A DNA stretch of 61,894 nucleotides from Bacteroidales bacterium UBA1181 (lineage in GTDB: Bacteria; Bacteroidota; Bacteroidia; Bacteroidales; Paludibacteraceae): assembly GCA_002310215.1 (NCBI GenBank), contig DBYR01000004.1:1-61894 (forward strand), in the 5' to 3' direction. Of the stretch, positions 1-7,623 are shown piece by piece. The translations under genes were made by a program, and so were the position numbers. How positions within the stretch are numbered: position 1 is the stretch's first letter; each line of letters starts with the position of its first letter. The notes under the pieces are model-generated. The model was given only the letters and a program-made list of their open reading frames with translations, made no database searches and was not told the origin of the DNA.

Positions 1-17
1 GGAAGAATCTTTCGGTG

Positions 18-25
18 CAAAGATA
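18..25 (-). promoter_or_regulatory. Putative -7 promoter element reading off the left edge
   Basis: Read on the minus strand this is TATCTTTG, a perfect match to the Bacteroidetes -7 consensus TANNTTTG. It points toward a gene lying left of the window. No clear -33 TTG was found at the expected distance, so only half of the promoter is supported. Confidence 0.4.
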
Positions 26-180
26 GAAAATTAATTTTGAATTATGAATTTTGAATTGGCTCGATGCGAACAGTGGCGGGTGAATCAATTCTCTATGCAC
101 GGAAGGGACAATATGGCACGGAGGAAGGCGTGAACGGTCACGAATAATCCGCAACCGACACAAAATACCAAGAAATTCAT

Positions 181-188
181 TATCTTTG
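181..188 (+). promoter_or_regulatory. Putative -7 promoter element for the DUF3791 cassette
   Basis: TATCTTTG matches TANNTTTG and lies 32 bases before the first start codon of the three-gene cassette, a normal distance for a Bacteroidetes leader. No matching -33 box is visible. Confidence 0.5.
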
Positions 189-220
189 CGAGAAAGGTAG
201 CATAACCCCCAAATATAAAC

Positions 221-493
221 ATGCGCATTATGAACCCGAAAGACAAATATGAGTATTGTCCCACAGAAGACGAACGAATCGCCATTTTTGTCGCCTCATG
301 TGTCGAGTCTGTGGCAAAAGCCTTAGATGTCGCCCCGGGAACCATGTATCAACGTATGGCGAGAATAGGATTAATCAAGGATTATATCATTCCGTGCTAC
401 AATGTATTGCACACCGAAAGTCGCCAACATGTGACGGAAGACCTGATTAAGACCATCGAGATTTGGGAAAAGAAACAAGGAGTAGCCATATGA
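221..493 (+). CDS. DUF3791 family protein
   Basis: This 90-residue protein has the pattern of DUF3791: an F-x3-C-V-E helix near residue 23, a YQRM/IGLI segment, and then YIIPCYNVLHTES at about residues 55-67, followed by a conserved helix ending in a Trp. Family knowledge: DUF3791 proteins usually sit next to a DUF3990 protein in small cassettes of unknown function, thought by some to be toxin-antitoxin-like. Here the stop codon overlaps the next ATG (ATGA at 490-493), so the two are translationally coupled. A start at 230 is also possible. The neighbouring DUF3990 gene is gutted, so this gene may have lost its partner. Confidence 0.75.
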   Translation: MRIMNPKDKYEYCPTEDERIAIFVASCVESVAKALDVAPGTMYQRMARIGLIKDYIIPCYNVLHTESRQHVTEDLIKTIEIWEKKQGVAI

Positions 494-600
494 TAGAAGT
501 TTACCATGGAGGTGTGGAGAAACACTCACCGAATAATCAAATATGCATCCTGAGCCAAGAGGTGATAGACCAATGTCTGACATTTAAAAACATTTTATGA
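490..600 (+). pseudogene. Internally deleted DUF3990 gene remnant (36 codons)
   Basis: The frame opens with MIEVYHGG, the typical start of DUF3990 proteins, which are usually 150 residues or more. After about 10 residues it jumps to QICILSQEVIDQ and LTFKN, which resembles the usual DUF3990 C-terminal tail. The middle, which would carry the conserved core, is missing. It still overlaps the upstream DUF3791 gene by four bases and ends two bases before the next ATG, so operon architecture is intact. I infer an in-frame internal deletion. The 36-residue product could still be translated but should have no DUF3990 fold. Confidence 0.7.
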
Positions 601-601
601 T

Positions 602-814
602 ATGCTGAGCGACTTGAACATGTGGAATAAGATCGGACGTGTCGTGATGCGCCTCTCCGAACGTCTGGACATAAATATGGAAAAGGCCTTTGAACTTTTC
701 TATACCTCTAAAACATGCGAAGACCTCCATGATCCACAAATGGGACTATATCTGTTAGGAGATAACTGCATCGTGGACGAATTGATCGAGGAAATCCGGT
801 CGAGACACAGTTAA
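602..814 (+). CDS. Small DUF3791-like partner protein
   Basis: This 70-residue acidic protein resembles the second small protein found in DUF3791/DUF3990 cassettes: a helical N-terminus, then AFELFYTSKTCEDL near residues 29-42, MGLYLLG near 47-53, and a terminal helix rich in Glu. It starts two bases after the stop of the DUF3990 remnant, confirming a single transcript of three genes. Family membership is from remembered sequence patterns, not a search. Function is unknown. Together with 221-493 it may be what is left of an addiction-like cassette. Confidence 0.65.
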   Translation: MLSDLNMWNKIGRVVMRLSERLDINMEKAFELFYTSKTCEDLHDPQMGLYLLGDNCIVDELIEEIRSRHS

Positions 815-988
815 TTAAGAGTTAAGAGTTTAGAATTAAGAGTTAAGAGTTAGGGTGAATTAACTTTCTATCCCTGAAAGGGCGTAACAGCACAGGCAGG
901 GGTGTGAACCCCTGTGAAGCACGAACGTCTGTACGGTATCCCCCTGTTGACGACACGCCCCTTGCATATTGAAAAAAACCGCCGATAA
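812..988 (+). repeat. AT-rich repeat followed by REP-like palindromic element
   Basis: Bases 812-856 are tandem variants of AATTAAGAGTTAAGAGTT. After them comes TCCCTGAAAGGGCG (871-884) and the hairpin CAGGGGT-GTGA-ACCCCTG (897-914). This CTGAAAGG-plus-hairpin layout resembles interspersed palindromic elements common between genes in Bacteroidales, and a related motif recurs at 46.9-47.1 kb. No gene is seen here. Confidence 0.5.
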
Positions 989-1020
989 ATTGACAAATAA
1001 AAAAACATTTCCTATATTTG
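989..1020 (+). promoter_or_regulatory. Bacteroidetes-type promoter for the glycan-modification genes
   Basis: TTG at 990-992 and TATATTTG at 1013-1020 are separated by 20 bases, close to the TTTG-N19-TANNTTTG consensus. The start codon of the epimerase gene lies 85 bases downstream. Confidence 0.6.
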
Positions 1021-1105
1021 TACCGAACGATGTTTGGCATTTACCCCAAACAATCTATCTACTATTTTAACCTGAATTATTAACTTTTAAACCAATTAAT
1101 TGTAT

Positions 1106-2122
1106 ATGAAAATCTTAGTGACAGGTTCGGCGGGATTCATAGGGTACCACCTGACGAAACGTTTGCTGGAAGAGGGCCACGAGGTGGTCGGTCTGGATAA
1201 CCTGAATGAATACTACTCCGTATCGCTGAAACGAGCGAGATTGGCCGAATCTGGGGTGGTGGACCCGATGCTACCGTATGGCGTCCACATCTGCAGCGAG
1301 ACAAAACCCAACTATAAGTTCGTCCGCATGGACCTCCAGGACAGGCAGCAACTGCCGAAACTATTCGTCCAGCACCACTTCGACTGCGTCGTCAACCTGG
1401 CCGCCCAATGCGGCGTGCGTTACTCCACCGAGAACCCGTTCGCCTACATCGAGAGCAACCTGCTCGGCTTCGCCAACCTGCTCGAATGCTGCCGCCACAA
1501 CAACGTCAGACACCTCGTCTACGCCTCCTCCTCCAGCGTCTACGGCGGCAACGCCAAGACCCCTTTCACGGAAGAGGATAGGGTGGACACCCCGGTCAGC
1601 CTCTATGCCGCCACGAAAAAGGCGGACGAGCTCATGGCCAGCTGCTACAGCAAACTATATAACCTCGCCTGCACGGGCCTCCGCTTCTTCACAGTATACG
1701 GTCCGTGGGGCCGCCCCGACATGGCCCCCATGCTCTTCGCCGACGCCATCCGCAGCGGCAAGGAGATCAAAGTGTTCAACCACGGCGACATGCTCCGCGA
1801 CTTCACCTACGTCGACGACATCGTGGAGGGTATCACCCGCGTCATGGGCAAGACACCGAAGCCACAGGAGGACGGCAGACCGCATAAGATCTATAACCTC
1901 GGCTGCTCCAACCCAATCCGCCTCATGGAGTTCATCCAGACCATGGAGAGCATCTTCGGCAAGGAAGCCAAGAAAGTCTTCCTCCCTATGCAACCAGGCG
2001 ACGTCTACCAAACCTACGCGGACACTTCCGCCCTGGAACGTGACTTCGACTACAAGCCGTCCACCGAACTCAAACCCGGTCTGGAGAAATTGGTGGAATG
2101 GTACAACGCATACTACAAGTGA
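1106..2122 (+). CDS. NAD-dependent nucleotide-sugar epimerase, UDP-glucuronate 4-epimerase type
   Basis: This 338-residue extended short-chain dehydrogenase has an N-terminal Rossmann motif (TGSAGFIG, Gly7, Gly10, Gly13), a serine-rich SSSSVYG block at 141-147, and the catalytic Y167-x3-K171. The layout and length match UDP-glucuronate 4-epimerases (CapI/LpsL type), which make UDP-galacturonate in the cytoplasm for capsule or LPS. Other nucleotide-sugar epimerases of this family cannot be excluded. I chose the ATG at 1106 because it directly begins MKILVTG; an in-frame ATG at 1100 adds only two residues. It heads a block of surface-glycan-type genes, but an AT-rich repeat and a second promoter separate it from the next gene. 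Confidence 0.85.
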   Translation: MKILVTGSAGFIGYHLTKRLLEEGHEVVGLDNLNEYYSVSLKRARLAESGVVDPMLPYGVHICSETKPNYKFVRMDLQDRQQLPKLFVQHHFDCVVNLAAQCGVRYSTENPFAYIESNLLGFANLLECCRHNNVRHLVYASSSSVYGGNAKTPFTEEDRVDTPVSLYAATKKADELMASCYSKLYNLACTGLRFFTVYGPWGRPDMAPMLFADAIRSGKEIKVFNHGDMLRDFTYVDDIVEGITRVMGKTPKPQEDGRPHKIYNLGCSNPIRLMEFIQTMESIFGKEAKKVFLPMQPGDVYQTYADTSALERDFDYKPSTELKPGLEKLVEWYNAYYK

Positions 2123-2177
2123 ATTAAGAATTAAGAATTATGAAACGATAGTTCGACGAAGTCAATTAAGAATTATG
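2117..2177 (+). repeat. Dispersed AT-rich repeat with GAAACGATAGTTCGACGAAG core
   Basis: Tandem AATTAAG units flank the core GAAACGATAGTTCGACGAAG. The same core recurs with small changes at 5581-5606 and in inverted orientation at 29463-29505. It overlaps the stop codon region of the epimerase gene and contains no coding sequence. Confidence 0.6.
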
Positions 2178-2217
2178 TAGGGGGGGTCATAATTCGCAAT
2201 GTTTTTTTGAAATCTTT

Positions 2218-2248
2218 TTTGTGGTTAACTTTTTTTGAGATAACTTTG
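2218..2248 (+). promoter_or_regulatory. Consensus Bacteroidetes promoter
   Basis: TTTG at 2218-2221 and TAACTTTG at 2241-2248 are spaced by exactly 19 bases, a perfect fit to TTTG-N19-TANNTTTG. The lipoprotein start codon follows 30 bases later, so the transcription start should lie at about 2255. Confidence 0.75.
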
Positions 2249-2277
2249 CTATCTCAATTCGGAAACACACAGATAAG

Positions 2278-3090
2278 ATGATGCATAGAGGATATCTTTC
2301 AGCAATAGGGGCGGCGCTCCTCGCCATTTCACTGAATTCCTGCAAAGAACAGCCGGAATACGTGGAGAAAGTCTATCCCATACAAGAGGAAGTGGAACTC
2401 AAGCTGGCGGGCAAGTGGGAGATCGCTACCGTGGACAACGTGCCGGTGCTGACCAACGAGAAGCAGGTGGTCACCTACCAAGAGGGGTGGACCGCCTTCA
2501 GGAGCTACGCCAACACCGCCGTCCAACCGGTATGGATGAACCATGCGGAGATGAGGTGCACCATCTATGGCCACGACATCACGGAAGAGAGCAAGTCGGA
2601 CAAAGCCCAACTCCAGAAAGTCACCTCCAATGTCGAATCCGTCAACGAGAGCCAGATGACGGCCGTCATGAAGGAATTCTATTCCGAGACCGACACGGCG
2701 CAACAAAAAAAACACTACATCGTATACAGGAAAATAGACAAGGACTTTCAAGAAGGAATTGTCGGGCTATGGGAGGTTAAACTGGCCCAGCCTGGCATCC
2801 CGGGCATCACAGACCACCGCCTCGCTTTCCGTGAGGACGGTACATTCCTCACGTTCGACCGTGACACCACCGAGAACGAGTGGGTGGAGAACCGCGTCAC
2901 CACCAACCGCTACATGGTGGACGGAAGCTGGCTCGCCCTACGCAAACAAACACTGGAGCCCGCCACCGATATGAGGGAGTGCTGGGACATCTCCATCGAG
3001 GGTGACAAGATGTATTGGAGCGCACTACGCGCCGACAGCGCCGACGTACGCCACGAAGATCAGATGGAACTGACCAGAATCACGGAATAG
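2278..3090 (+). CDS. Lipocalin-like lipoprotein with two GKW/GLW modules
   Basis: This 270-residue protein begins with a short hydrophobic signal and a lipobox-like LNSC, giving a lipidated Cys22. Two related halves follow. The first starts LAGKWEIATVDNVPV (about residues 43-57) and the second starts IVGLWEVKLAQPG (about 160-172). Each then has alternating beta-strand-like stretches, resembling the lipocalin-like lipoproteins common in Bacteroidales. It is probably anchored in the outer membrane or periplasm; no catalytic motif is seen. It has its own consensus promoter and is followed after 75 bases by the AAC(3)-like gene. Its exact role is unknown. Confidence 0.6.
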   Translation: MMHRGYLSAIGAALLAISLNSCKEQPEYVEKVYPIQEEVELKLAGKWEIATVDNVPVLTNEKQVVTYQEGWTAFRSYANTAVQPVWMNHAEMRCTIYGHDITEESKSDKAQLQKVTSNVESVNESQMTAVMKEFYSETDTAQQKKHYIVYRKIDKDFQEGIVGLWEVKLAQPGIPGITDHRLAFREDGTFLTFDRDTTENEWVENRVTTNRYMVDGSWLALRKQTLEPATDMRECWDISIEGDKMYWSALRADSADVRHEDQMELTRITE

Positions 3091-3165
3091 GTCGCCCACT
3101 CGGCAAAGAAGGAGGAAGGACGCGACACGCTTCCTCAAACCGCGGACTTGCGCCCGTAACGGCGC

Positions 3166-4044
3166 ATGAGTATATTTTATATAATGATTAGGAACGTACT
3201 AAAACACATACTGAATCCGGCGTTGAAACGTAGGATCAAACGCACCATCCGCAAGATGAGGAACAATCTGAAGCATGCGGAGAAGACATCCTTGGCGGAC
3301 TTCAGGCTTGCGCTCACGAAAGACCTCGGACTCCAAGCGGGGGACAAGTTGTTCGTGACATCCAGTTTCGCTAACCTCAACGCACAAGACTACAGTCCTG
3401 AGGAGGCCATCCGCGCGTTAATGGAGATCGTGGGACCGGAGGGACTCGTCATGATGCCCTACTATCCGCCCGTATCTTCGATGGATTGGGTAAAAAGCGG
3501 AGAGGTATTCGATATGCGCGCCACGAAATCGGGCATGGGGGTCCTCACCAATGTCTTCGCCCACATGGAAGGCGTCGTGATGAGCGAACACCCCACTAAG
3601 GCGGTTTGTGTATGGGGAAAGGACGCGGAGGCGTACATCAGCGGTCACCTCGAATCGGAAGACCCCTACGGCGACGAAACGCCCTACGGAAGGCTATTGG
3701 CTACGGACCACTCCAAGTCATTGTCGCTCGGCGTGGTCAACTTGCCGATGTTCCATGCTGTAGAAGATAAATACCAACAGCCGGAGACACTCTACTATAG
3801 CGACAAGCTATACGATGTGCCGATCCGAACTCTCCATGGCGATGTGCTCGTATGCCACACGATGGTGCACGACCCCGAGAAATGCGCGCACACCATGATG
3901 GGAGGCGAATTCGTGAAACGATTCTCCGAACCACTCCGGAAGGTGGTGCGCTTCGGCTACGACTATCTTTATTTAATCGACAACACCCTGCTGAAAGAGG
4001 CGGCCATCAAAGAGTTCGCCGCAGGGAATACACGAAGAAAGTAA
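3166..4044 (+). CDS. AAC(3)-family acyltransferase, probably glycan-modifying
   Basis: The 292-residue product matches the aminoglycoside 3-N-acetyltransferase fold family: DKLFVTSSF (60-68), GLVMMPYYPP (93-102), and the conserved EHPT (141-144) followed by VCVWGKDA. Family members use acetyl-CoA to acylate an amine. Although named for antibiotic resistance, many sit in polysaccharide clusters and act on sugars. Here it lies between a lipoprotein and a polysaccharide-deacetylase-like gene, so I infer a surface-glycan substrate rather than resistance. The N-terminal 40 residues are very basic. An in-frame ATG at 3184 is an alternative start. The next gene begins 8 bases after its stop. Confidence 0.7.
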   Translation: MSIFYIMIRNVLKHILNPALKRRIKRTIRKMRNNLKHAEKTSLADFRLALTKDLGLQAGDKLFVTSSFANLNAQDYSPEEAIRALMEIVGPEGLVMMPYYPPVSSMDWVKSGEVFDMRATKSGMGVLTNVFAHMEGVVMSEHPTKAVCVWGKDAEAYISGHLESEDPYGDETPYGRLLATDHSKSLSLGVVNLPMFHAVEDKYQQPETLYYSDKLYDVPIRTLHGDVLVCHTMVHDPEKCAHTMMGGEFVKRFSEPLRKVVRFGYDYLYLIDNTLLKEAAIKEFAAGNTRRK

Positions 4045-4052
4045 TTTATGCG

Positions 4053-5126
4053 ATGAAAGAGATTATTCTAACATTAGACTATGAATTGTACGGCAACGGA
4101 CAGGGGGATATCTTCCGCCAAATCGTTGAACCGACCGACCGTATATTGAAAATCGCCAAGAGGCATAACGCCCACCTGACCATCTTCCTCGAGGTCGTCG
4201 AGTACTGGCGTCTGAAAGAGGAGTGGGAGCGTGGCAATACAATGGGCTACACGGGAAACCCTATCTCAGCCATGGAGAAACAGATCCGGGAGGCGGTGAG
4301 GGAAGGCCACGACGTGCAGCTGCACCTCCACCCGCAATGGGTGAACGCGCGGTGGACCGAAGAGGGATGGGTCGTGGACCCGACATCCCACCGTCTAAGC
4401 CACTACGAAGGAGAGGGGGAGAACTCCCTCGTCGGACTTCTCCGCAGGGGCATCGAGACATTAGAGAGACTCATCACACCCGTGAAACCTTATTACCGCT
4501 GCCAGGCATTCCGCGCCGGCGGCTTTAATGCCCAACCTTCCGAAGCGATCGTCAAGGCGATGCGTGAGGTGGGGCTGAAACTGGACTCCTCCCTCTTCCC
4601 CGGTGGATTCGCCCAAGGAAGCATCTCCTCATACGACTACCGCTCGTTGCCGAAGGATCGGGGAATATGGAATGTGGCCGACCGTTTGGATCTGCCCACG
4701 GAGGAGGCTACCGGCCTTTATGAGTTGCCAGTCTGTAGCCTCGATATCACCCGCTGGCGCAAATACGCCTCCCTCGATAGGGTGAAGAACATTTTATGTA
4801 ACACCAAGAAATCCAAGGAGATGTACATCGCCAAGGTATCCCAAATGAACGACGGGGAGAAAAAACTGGGAGTGATGGATAAGATTCGGTTCATGCTCGG
4901 GAAGGAGTGCCAGACATGGGACTTCTGCTTGTTGCCGGAGGCTGTGCATGACCAATTCATCGATGAAATGGCGCGACAGAATGACCGCCAATACTTCACG
5001 CTGGTGGGCCACCCGAAGAGCTATTTGGGTGACCAAGGCTTCTCGGCCTTGCTGAAAACGCTCAACGACAACAACTACCGCTTCGCCACCATCCAAAAAA
5101 TATTGTCTGACTTAGAAAATAAATAA
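4053..5126 (+). CDS. Polysaccharide-deacetylase-like protein (WalW-like)
   Basis: This 357-residue protein starts MKEIILTLDYELYG; the Asp9/Glu11 pair occupies the position of the first NodB-motif metal ligand. An HLHPQW block (91-96) and FRAGGF near 150 follow, resembling the divergent deacetylases annotated as WalW-like. The canonical H-x3-H pair is not obvious, so activity is uncertain. I chose the ATG at 4053, after the upstream stop, because translation upstream of it has no family similarity. The spacing to both neighbours (8 and 4 bases) suggests an operon that N-modifies and O-modifies a surface sugar. No signal peptide is visible, so it would act in the cytoplasm. Confidence 0.65.
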   Translation: MKEIILTLDYELYGNGQGDIFRQIVEPTDRILKIAKRHNAHLTIFLEVVEYWRLKEEWERGNTMGYTGNPISAMEKQIREAVREGHDVQLHLHPQWVNARWTEEGWVVDPTSHRLSHYEGEGENSLVGLLRRGIETLERLITPVKPYYRCQAFRAGGFNAQPSEAIVKAMREVGLKLDSSLFPGGFAQGSISSYDYRSLPKDRGIWNVADRLDLPTEEATGLYELPVCSLDITRWRKYASLDRVKNILCNTKKSKEMYIAKVSQMNDGEKKLGVMDKIRFMLGKECQTWDFCLLPEAVHDQFIDEMARQNDRQYFTLVGHPKSYLGDQGFSALLKTLNDNNYRFATIQKILSDLENK

Positions 5127-5130
5127 TTCC

Positions 5131-5559
5131 ATGGTTAACGCAATCTTCTTCTATCGCATCGCGAGATGGTTCTATCTGCACCATATACCGCTCTTACCGA
5201 ACCTGATCACCCTCTTCATCTTCTTGGTCTACAACAGCAAGGTATCCTACAAATGTGAAATCGGAGCTGGAACAAAGTTAGGCTATGGAGGCATCGGCGT
5301 GGTCATCCATCAGGACGCGAAGATCGGCAAGAACGTATCCATCGGACAACAAGTGACCATCGGCGGAGGCAACAACCATTACCCGGGCGTGCCTACCATC
5401 GGAGACAATGTCATGATCCACAAGGGAGCCATCGTCTTCGGAGGCATCACCGTGGGCAATAACGCGGAGATCGGAGCAAATGCGGTGGTGAATAAACCTG
5501 TGCCAGAGAACGCTGTGGTCGTGGGGGTGCCGGGAAAGGTGATAAGAATTAAGAGTTAA
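5131..5559 (+). CDS. CysE-like hexapeptide-repeat acetyltransferase
   Basis: The 142-residue product has a hydrophobic N-terminal segment (LLPNLITLFIFLVY, about 21-34). The rest is a left-handed beta-helix of imperfect hexapeptides, including IGAGTKLGYG, IGKNVSIGQQ, IGDNVMIHKG and IGANAVV. It ends VVVGVPGKVI. This is the serine-acetyltransferase-like subclass that O-acetylates polysaccharides, shorter than true CysE because the helical N-domain is missing. It follows the deacetylase-like gene by four bases and is the last gene of the group. Its C-terminal codons run directly into an AT-rich tandem repeat. Confidence 0.8.
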   Translation: MVNAIFFYRIARWFYLHHIPLLPNLITLFIFLVYNSKVSYKCEIGAGTKLGYGGIGVVIHQDAKIGKNVSIGQQVTIGGGNNHYPGVPTIGDNVMIHKGAIVFGGITVGNNAEIGANAVVNKPVPENAVVVGVPGKVIRIKS

Positions 5560-5607
5560 GAGTTAAGAGTTAAGAATTTTGAAACGTCAGTTCGACGGAG
5601 TCAATTA
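5547..5607 (+). repeat. Dispersed AT-rich repeat, second copy
   Basis: Tandem AAGAGTT units lead into GAAACGTCAGTTCGACGGAG, which differs at four of 20 positions from the copy at 2.1 kb. The repeat overlaps the last codons of the acetyltransferase gene on its left. Its right end (TCAATTA) supplies the stop codon of the minus-strand gene that ends at 5605. Confidence 0.6.
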
Positions 5608-6102
5608 GAAGCGATAGGTGGCCCAGAGTCCAAAGGATTTAATGCCGATGGCGGGAGACCATGTGCGATCTATGTATTCTTGAACGCCAAAGATACCTGC
5701 GTCGGCGGTGATGTCCCAATGCTCGGAGAGGCGGAAGCGAAGGGCAGGTATGAGACCATGCTGCGCCATGAGGAATTTATCCTCTTCCCCTGAAGGAAGC
5801 CAAGCCCATGCTGAATTTAGCCTCAAATCCAGAAAGAAGAAATCATTGTGATAAGGAGTGAAACGGACAAACGGCTCCGCAATCATGAATATATTCACCA
5901 CTTCCGAGTTATATCCGGCTCCCAATCCGGTGCCGACTGCGATGAAATCATTGAATTCCAAGCCCACAGTGGGTTCAACCGAGGCAGAAAAATAATCGGT
6001 GTAGGTAATCGCTCCCGTAAAACCTAAATCAAAGTGCTTCTCCGCTATAACTGAAAAGTGGCAAGAGACCATCACTATCAGCAGAATACTTAATTTCCTC
6101 AT
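5605..6102 (-). CDS. Secreted beta-barrel-like protein of unknown function
   Basis: The 165-residue protein has an N-terminal signal peptide (KLSILLIVMVSCHFSVIA), then alternating hydrophobic and polar stretches typical of a small outer-membrane or periplasmic beta-barrel. It ends in Phe (LWATYRF), as many barrel proteins do. PTVGLEF, AVGTGLGAGYN and LIPALRFRLSEHWDITADAGI look like strand pairs. It resembles small Bacteroidales outer-membrane-like proteins without known role. It is transcribed convergently to the acetyltransferase and divergently from the PlsC-like gene. Confidence 0.6.
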   Translation of the reverse strand: MRKLSILLIVMVSCHFSVIAEKHFDLGFTGAITYTDYFSASVEPTVGLEFNDFIAVGTGLGAGYNSEVVNIFMIAEPFVRFTPYHNDFFFLDLRLNSAWAWLPSGEEDKFLMAQHGLIPALRFRLSEHWDITADAGIFGVQEYIDRTWSPAIGIKSFGLWATYRF

Positions 6103-6140
6103 TTCTAAATACTTTTAATTTGTAACATGAAAAATTTCCC

Positions 6141-6148
6141 CAAATATA
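6141..6148 (-). promoter_or_regulatory. Putative -7 element for the barrel-like protein
   Basis: On the minus strand this reads TATATTTG, 38 bases before the start codon at 6102. No -33 element is evident. Confidence 0.4.
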
Positions 6149-6228
6149 ACACATCTCTCTTAACTCTTTATTCATAACTCTTAATTTCTTAATTCTTTTT
6201 TCTATTTTCGCGCCAATAAATAGATTCT

Positions 6229-6783
6229 ATGAGCGCATTAAAGAAAATTTGTAAGTTTATATTCGACCGAATCGGCTGGAAGGCGCAGCTAAATGTGGCG
6301 ATTCCACCGAAATGTGTATTCGTCGTGGCCCCTCACACGAGCAATTGGGACTTCATCATGGGCGAAATCATGTACCAAGCCTTCGAAGGCGATGGAAAGG
6401 TCAATTTCCTCATCAAGAAAGAGTGGTTCAATTTCCCTTTCAACTACATCATGGGACCGATGGGCGGTGTGCCGGTGAACCGCGGACACAGCACCTCACT
6501 GGTGAACCAATTGGTGAACGAATTCCAGACTCGGGATCACATGCGTCTGGCCATCACGCCGGAAGGAACCCGCAAGCCGAACCCGAAATGGAAGATGGGC
6601 TTCTACCACATCGCCAAAAGCGCCAACGTGCCCATCCTGATGGTCTATCTGGACTACGAAAAGAAAGTGGCTGGCATCGACGAAATCTTCATCCCGACGG
6701 ACGACGAGGCGGCCGATATCCAATACATCAAGCAATACTATACCCAATTCAAGGGCAAACACCCTGAGTCATTCGCCATATAA
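6229..6783 (+). CDS. PlsC-like 1-acylglycerol-3-phosphate acyltransferase
   Basis: This 184-residue protein contains the acyltransferase H-x4-D motif (H36-TSNW-D41), GGVPVNRG (79-86) and PEGTR (111-115), the catalytic and phosphate-binding blocks of the PlsC family. The family transfers an acyl chain to lysophosphatidic acid or a related acceptor at the membrane. It is shorter than classical PlsC, like the Bacteroidetes subfamily of small soluble-looking acyltransferases. The gene ends 6 bases before the nitrilase-family gene, so the two are probably co-transcribed. A -7-like TATTTTCG lies at 6203-6210. Confidence 0.8.
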   Translation: MSALKKICKFIFDRIGWKAQLNVAIPPKCVFVVAPHTSNWDFIMGEIMYQAFEGDGKVNFLIKKEWFNFPFNYIMGPMGGVPVNRGHSTSLVNQLVNEFQTRDHMRLAITPEGTRKPNPKWKMGFYHIAKSANVPILMVYLDYEKKVAGIDEIFIPTDDEAADIQYIKQYYTQFKGKHPESFAI

Positions 6784-6789
6784 CAGACG

Positions 6790-7554
6790 ATGAGAATAGC
6801 GATCGCACAGATGGATCTGGCATGGCGCGACGAAGCCGCCAACCTTCGGAAGGTGGAACAACTCGCCCAACAAGCCCATGAGGCGGACCTCCTGGTGTTG
6901 CCGGAGATGTTCACCACGGGCTTCTGCATGGACGCGGCCGAACTAGCCACCACCATGGGAGGCGCTGTCATCCAGCAATTGAAGGAGATATCCAAGCGAT
7001 ACGACCTCGCCCTGTACGGCAGCCTCATTATCGAGGAGGACAACCGCCACTACAACCGAGGACTCTTCATCACCCCCGACGGCGACGTGCGCACCTACGA
7101 CAAGCACCACCTCTTCAGCCCCGGCACCGAGGCGGAGACCTACAGCGCTGGAAAAGAGAAGGTGATCGTCCCCTACAAGGGATGGAACATCTGCCTGCAG
7201 ATATGCTACGACCTGCGATTCCCCGTCTTCGTGCGCAACGTCGGCAACGAATACGACCTCATCCTCTACGTCGCCAACTGGGCGGAGTCCCGGATCTCCT
7301 CTTGGTCCCGGCTATTACCCGCCCGCGCCATCGAGAACATGGCCTACGTCTGCGGCGTGAACAGGGTAGGCGAGGACCCCTACGGCGCACAGGGAGGCGA
7401 GTCCGTACTGCTCGATCCGTTAGGCAATAGTCTGCTCAACTGCGGCAAGGAAGAGACGCTCCTCATCTCGGAAGAGCTCACCAAGGAGCGCTTGGAAAGA
7501 ATGCGCCTGAAATTTCCCGTACACAAAGACGCGGACCATTTCACAATTCAATAA
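6790..7554 (+). CDS. Nitrilase-family amidohydrolase (omega-amidase, YafV-like)
   Basis: The 254-residue product has the complete nitrilase catalytic triad: Glu39 in LVLPEMF, Lys105 in YDKHHLF and Cys139 in LQICYDLRF. Length and order match omega-amidases such as YafV, which hydrolyse alpha-ketoglutaramate or alpha-ketosuccinamate. They serve methionine salvage or metabolite repair in the cytoplasm. The gene follows the PlsC-like gene by six bases. Substrate assignment is from subfamily resemblance only. Confidence 0.85.
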   Translation: MRIAIAQMDLAWRDEAANLRKVEQLAQQAHEADLLVLPEMFTTGFCMDAAELATTMGGAVIQQLKEISKRYDLALYGSLIIEEDNRHYNRGLFITPDGDVRTYDKHHLFSPGTEAETYSAGKEKVIVPYKGWNICLQICYDLRFPVFVRNVGNEYDLILYVANWAESRISSWSRLLPARAIENMAYVCGVNRVGEDPYGAQGGESVLLDPLGNSLLNCGKEETLLISEELTKERLERMRLKFPVHKDADHFTIQ

Positions 7555-7563
7555 AAAAAAATT

Positions 7564-7571
7564 ATATTTGC
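7564..7571 (+). promoter_or_regulatory. Putative -7 element for the secreted glycosidase
   Basis: TATATTTG matches TANNTTTG and lies 52 bases before the start codon at 7624. Confidence 0.45.
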
Positions 7572-7623
7572 GTATAGGTGATGACGGGTCGGACGCAAAC
7601 GGCTCATCCCCATCCCCGCAGAT

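Noticed and set aside
843..1040. A 65-codon minus-strand frame in the first intergenic gap
   Set aside because: It overlaps the REP-like hairpin and the epimerase promoter and has no family features.
1278..2180. A 300-codon open frame on the plus strand overlapping the epimerase gene
   Set aside because: It is a shifted frame of the epimerase, with a Ser/Thr/Pro/Arg-biased composition and no recognisable motifs; the epimerase frame has full family motifs.
3166..4044. An aminoglycoside resistance gene
   Set aside because: Although AAC(3)-family, it is embedded in glycan-modification genes and many such homologues act on sugars; resistance cannot be claimed from sequence.
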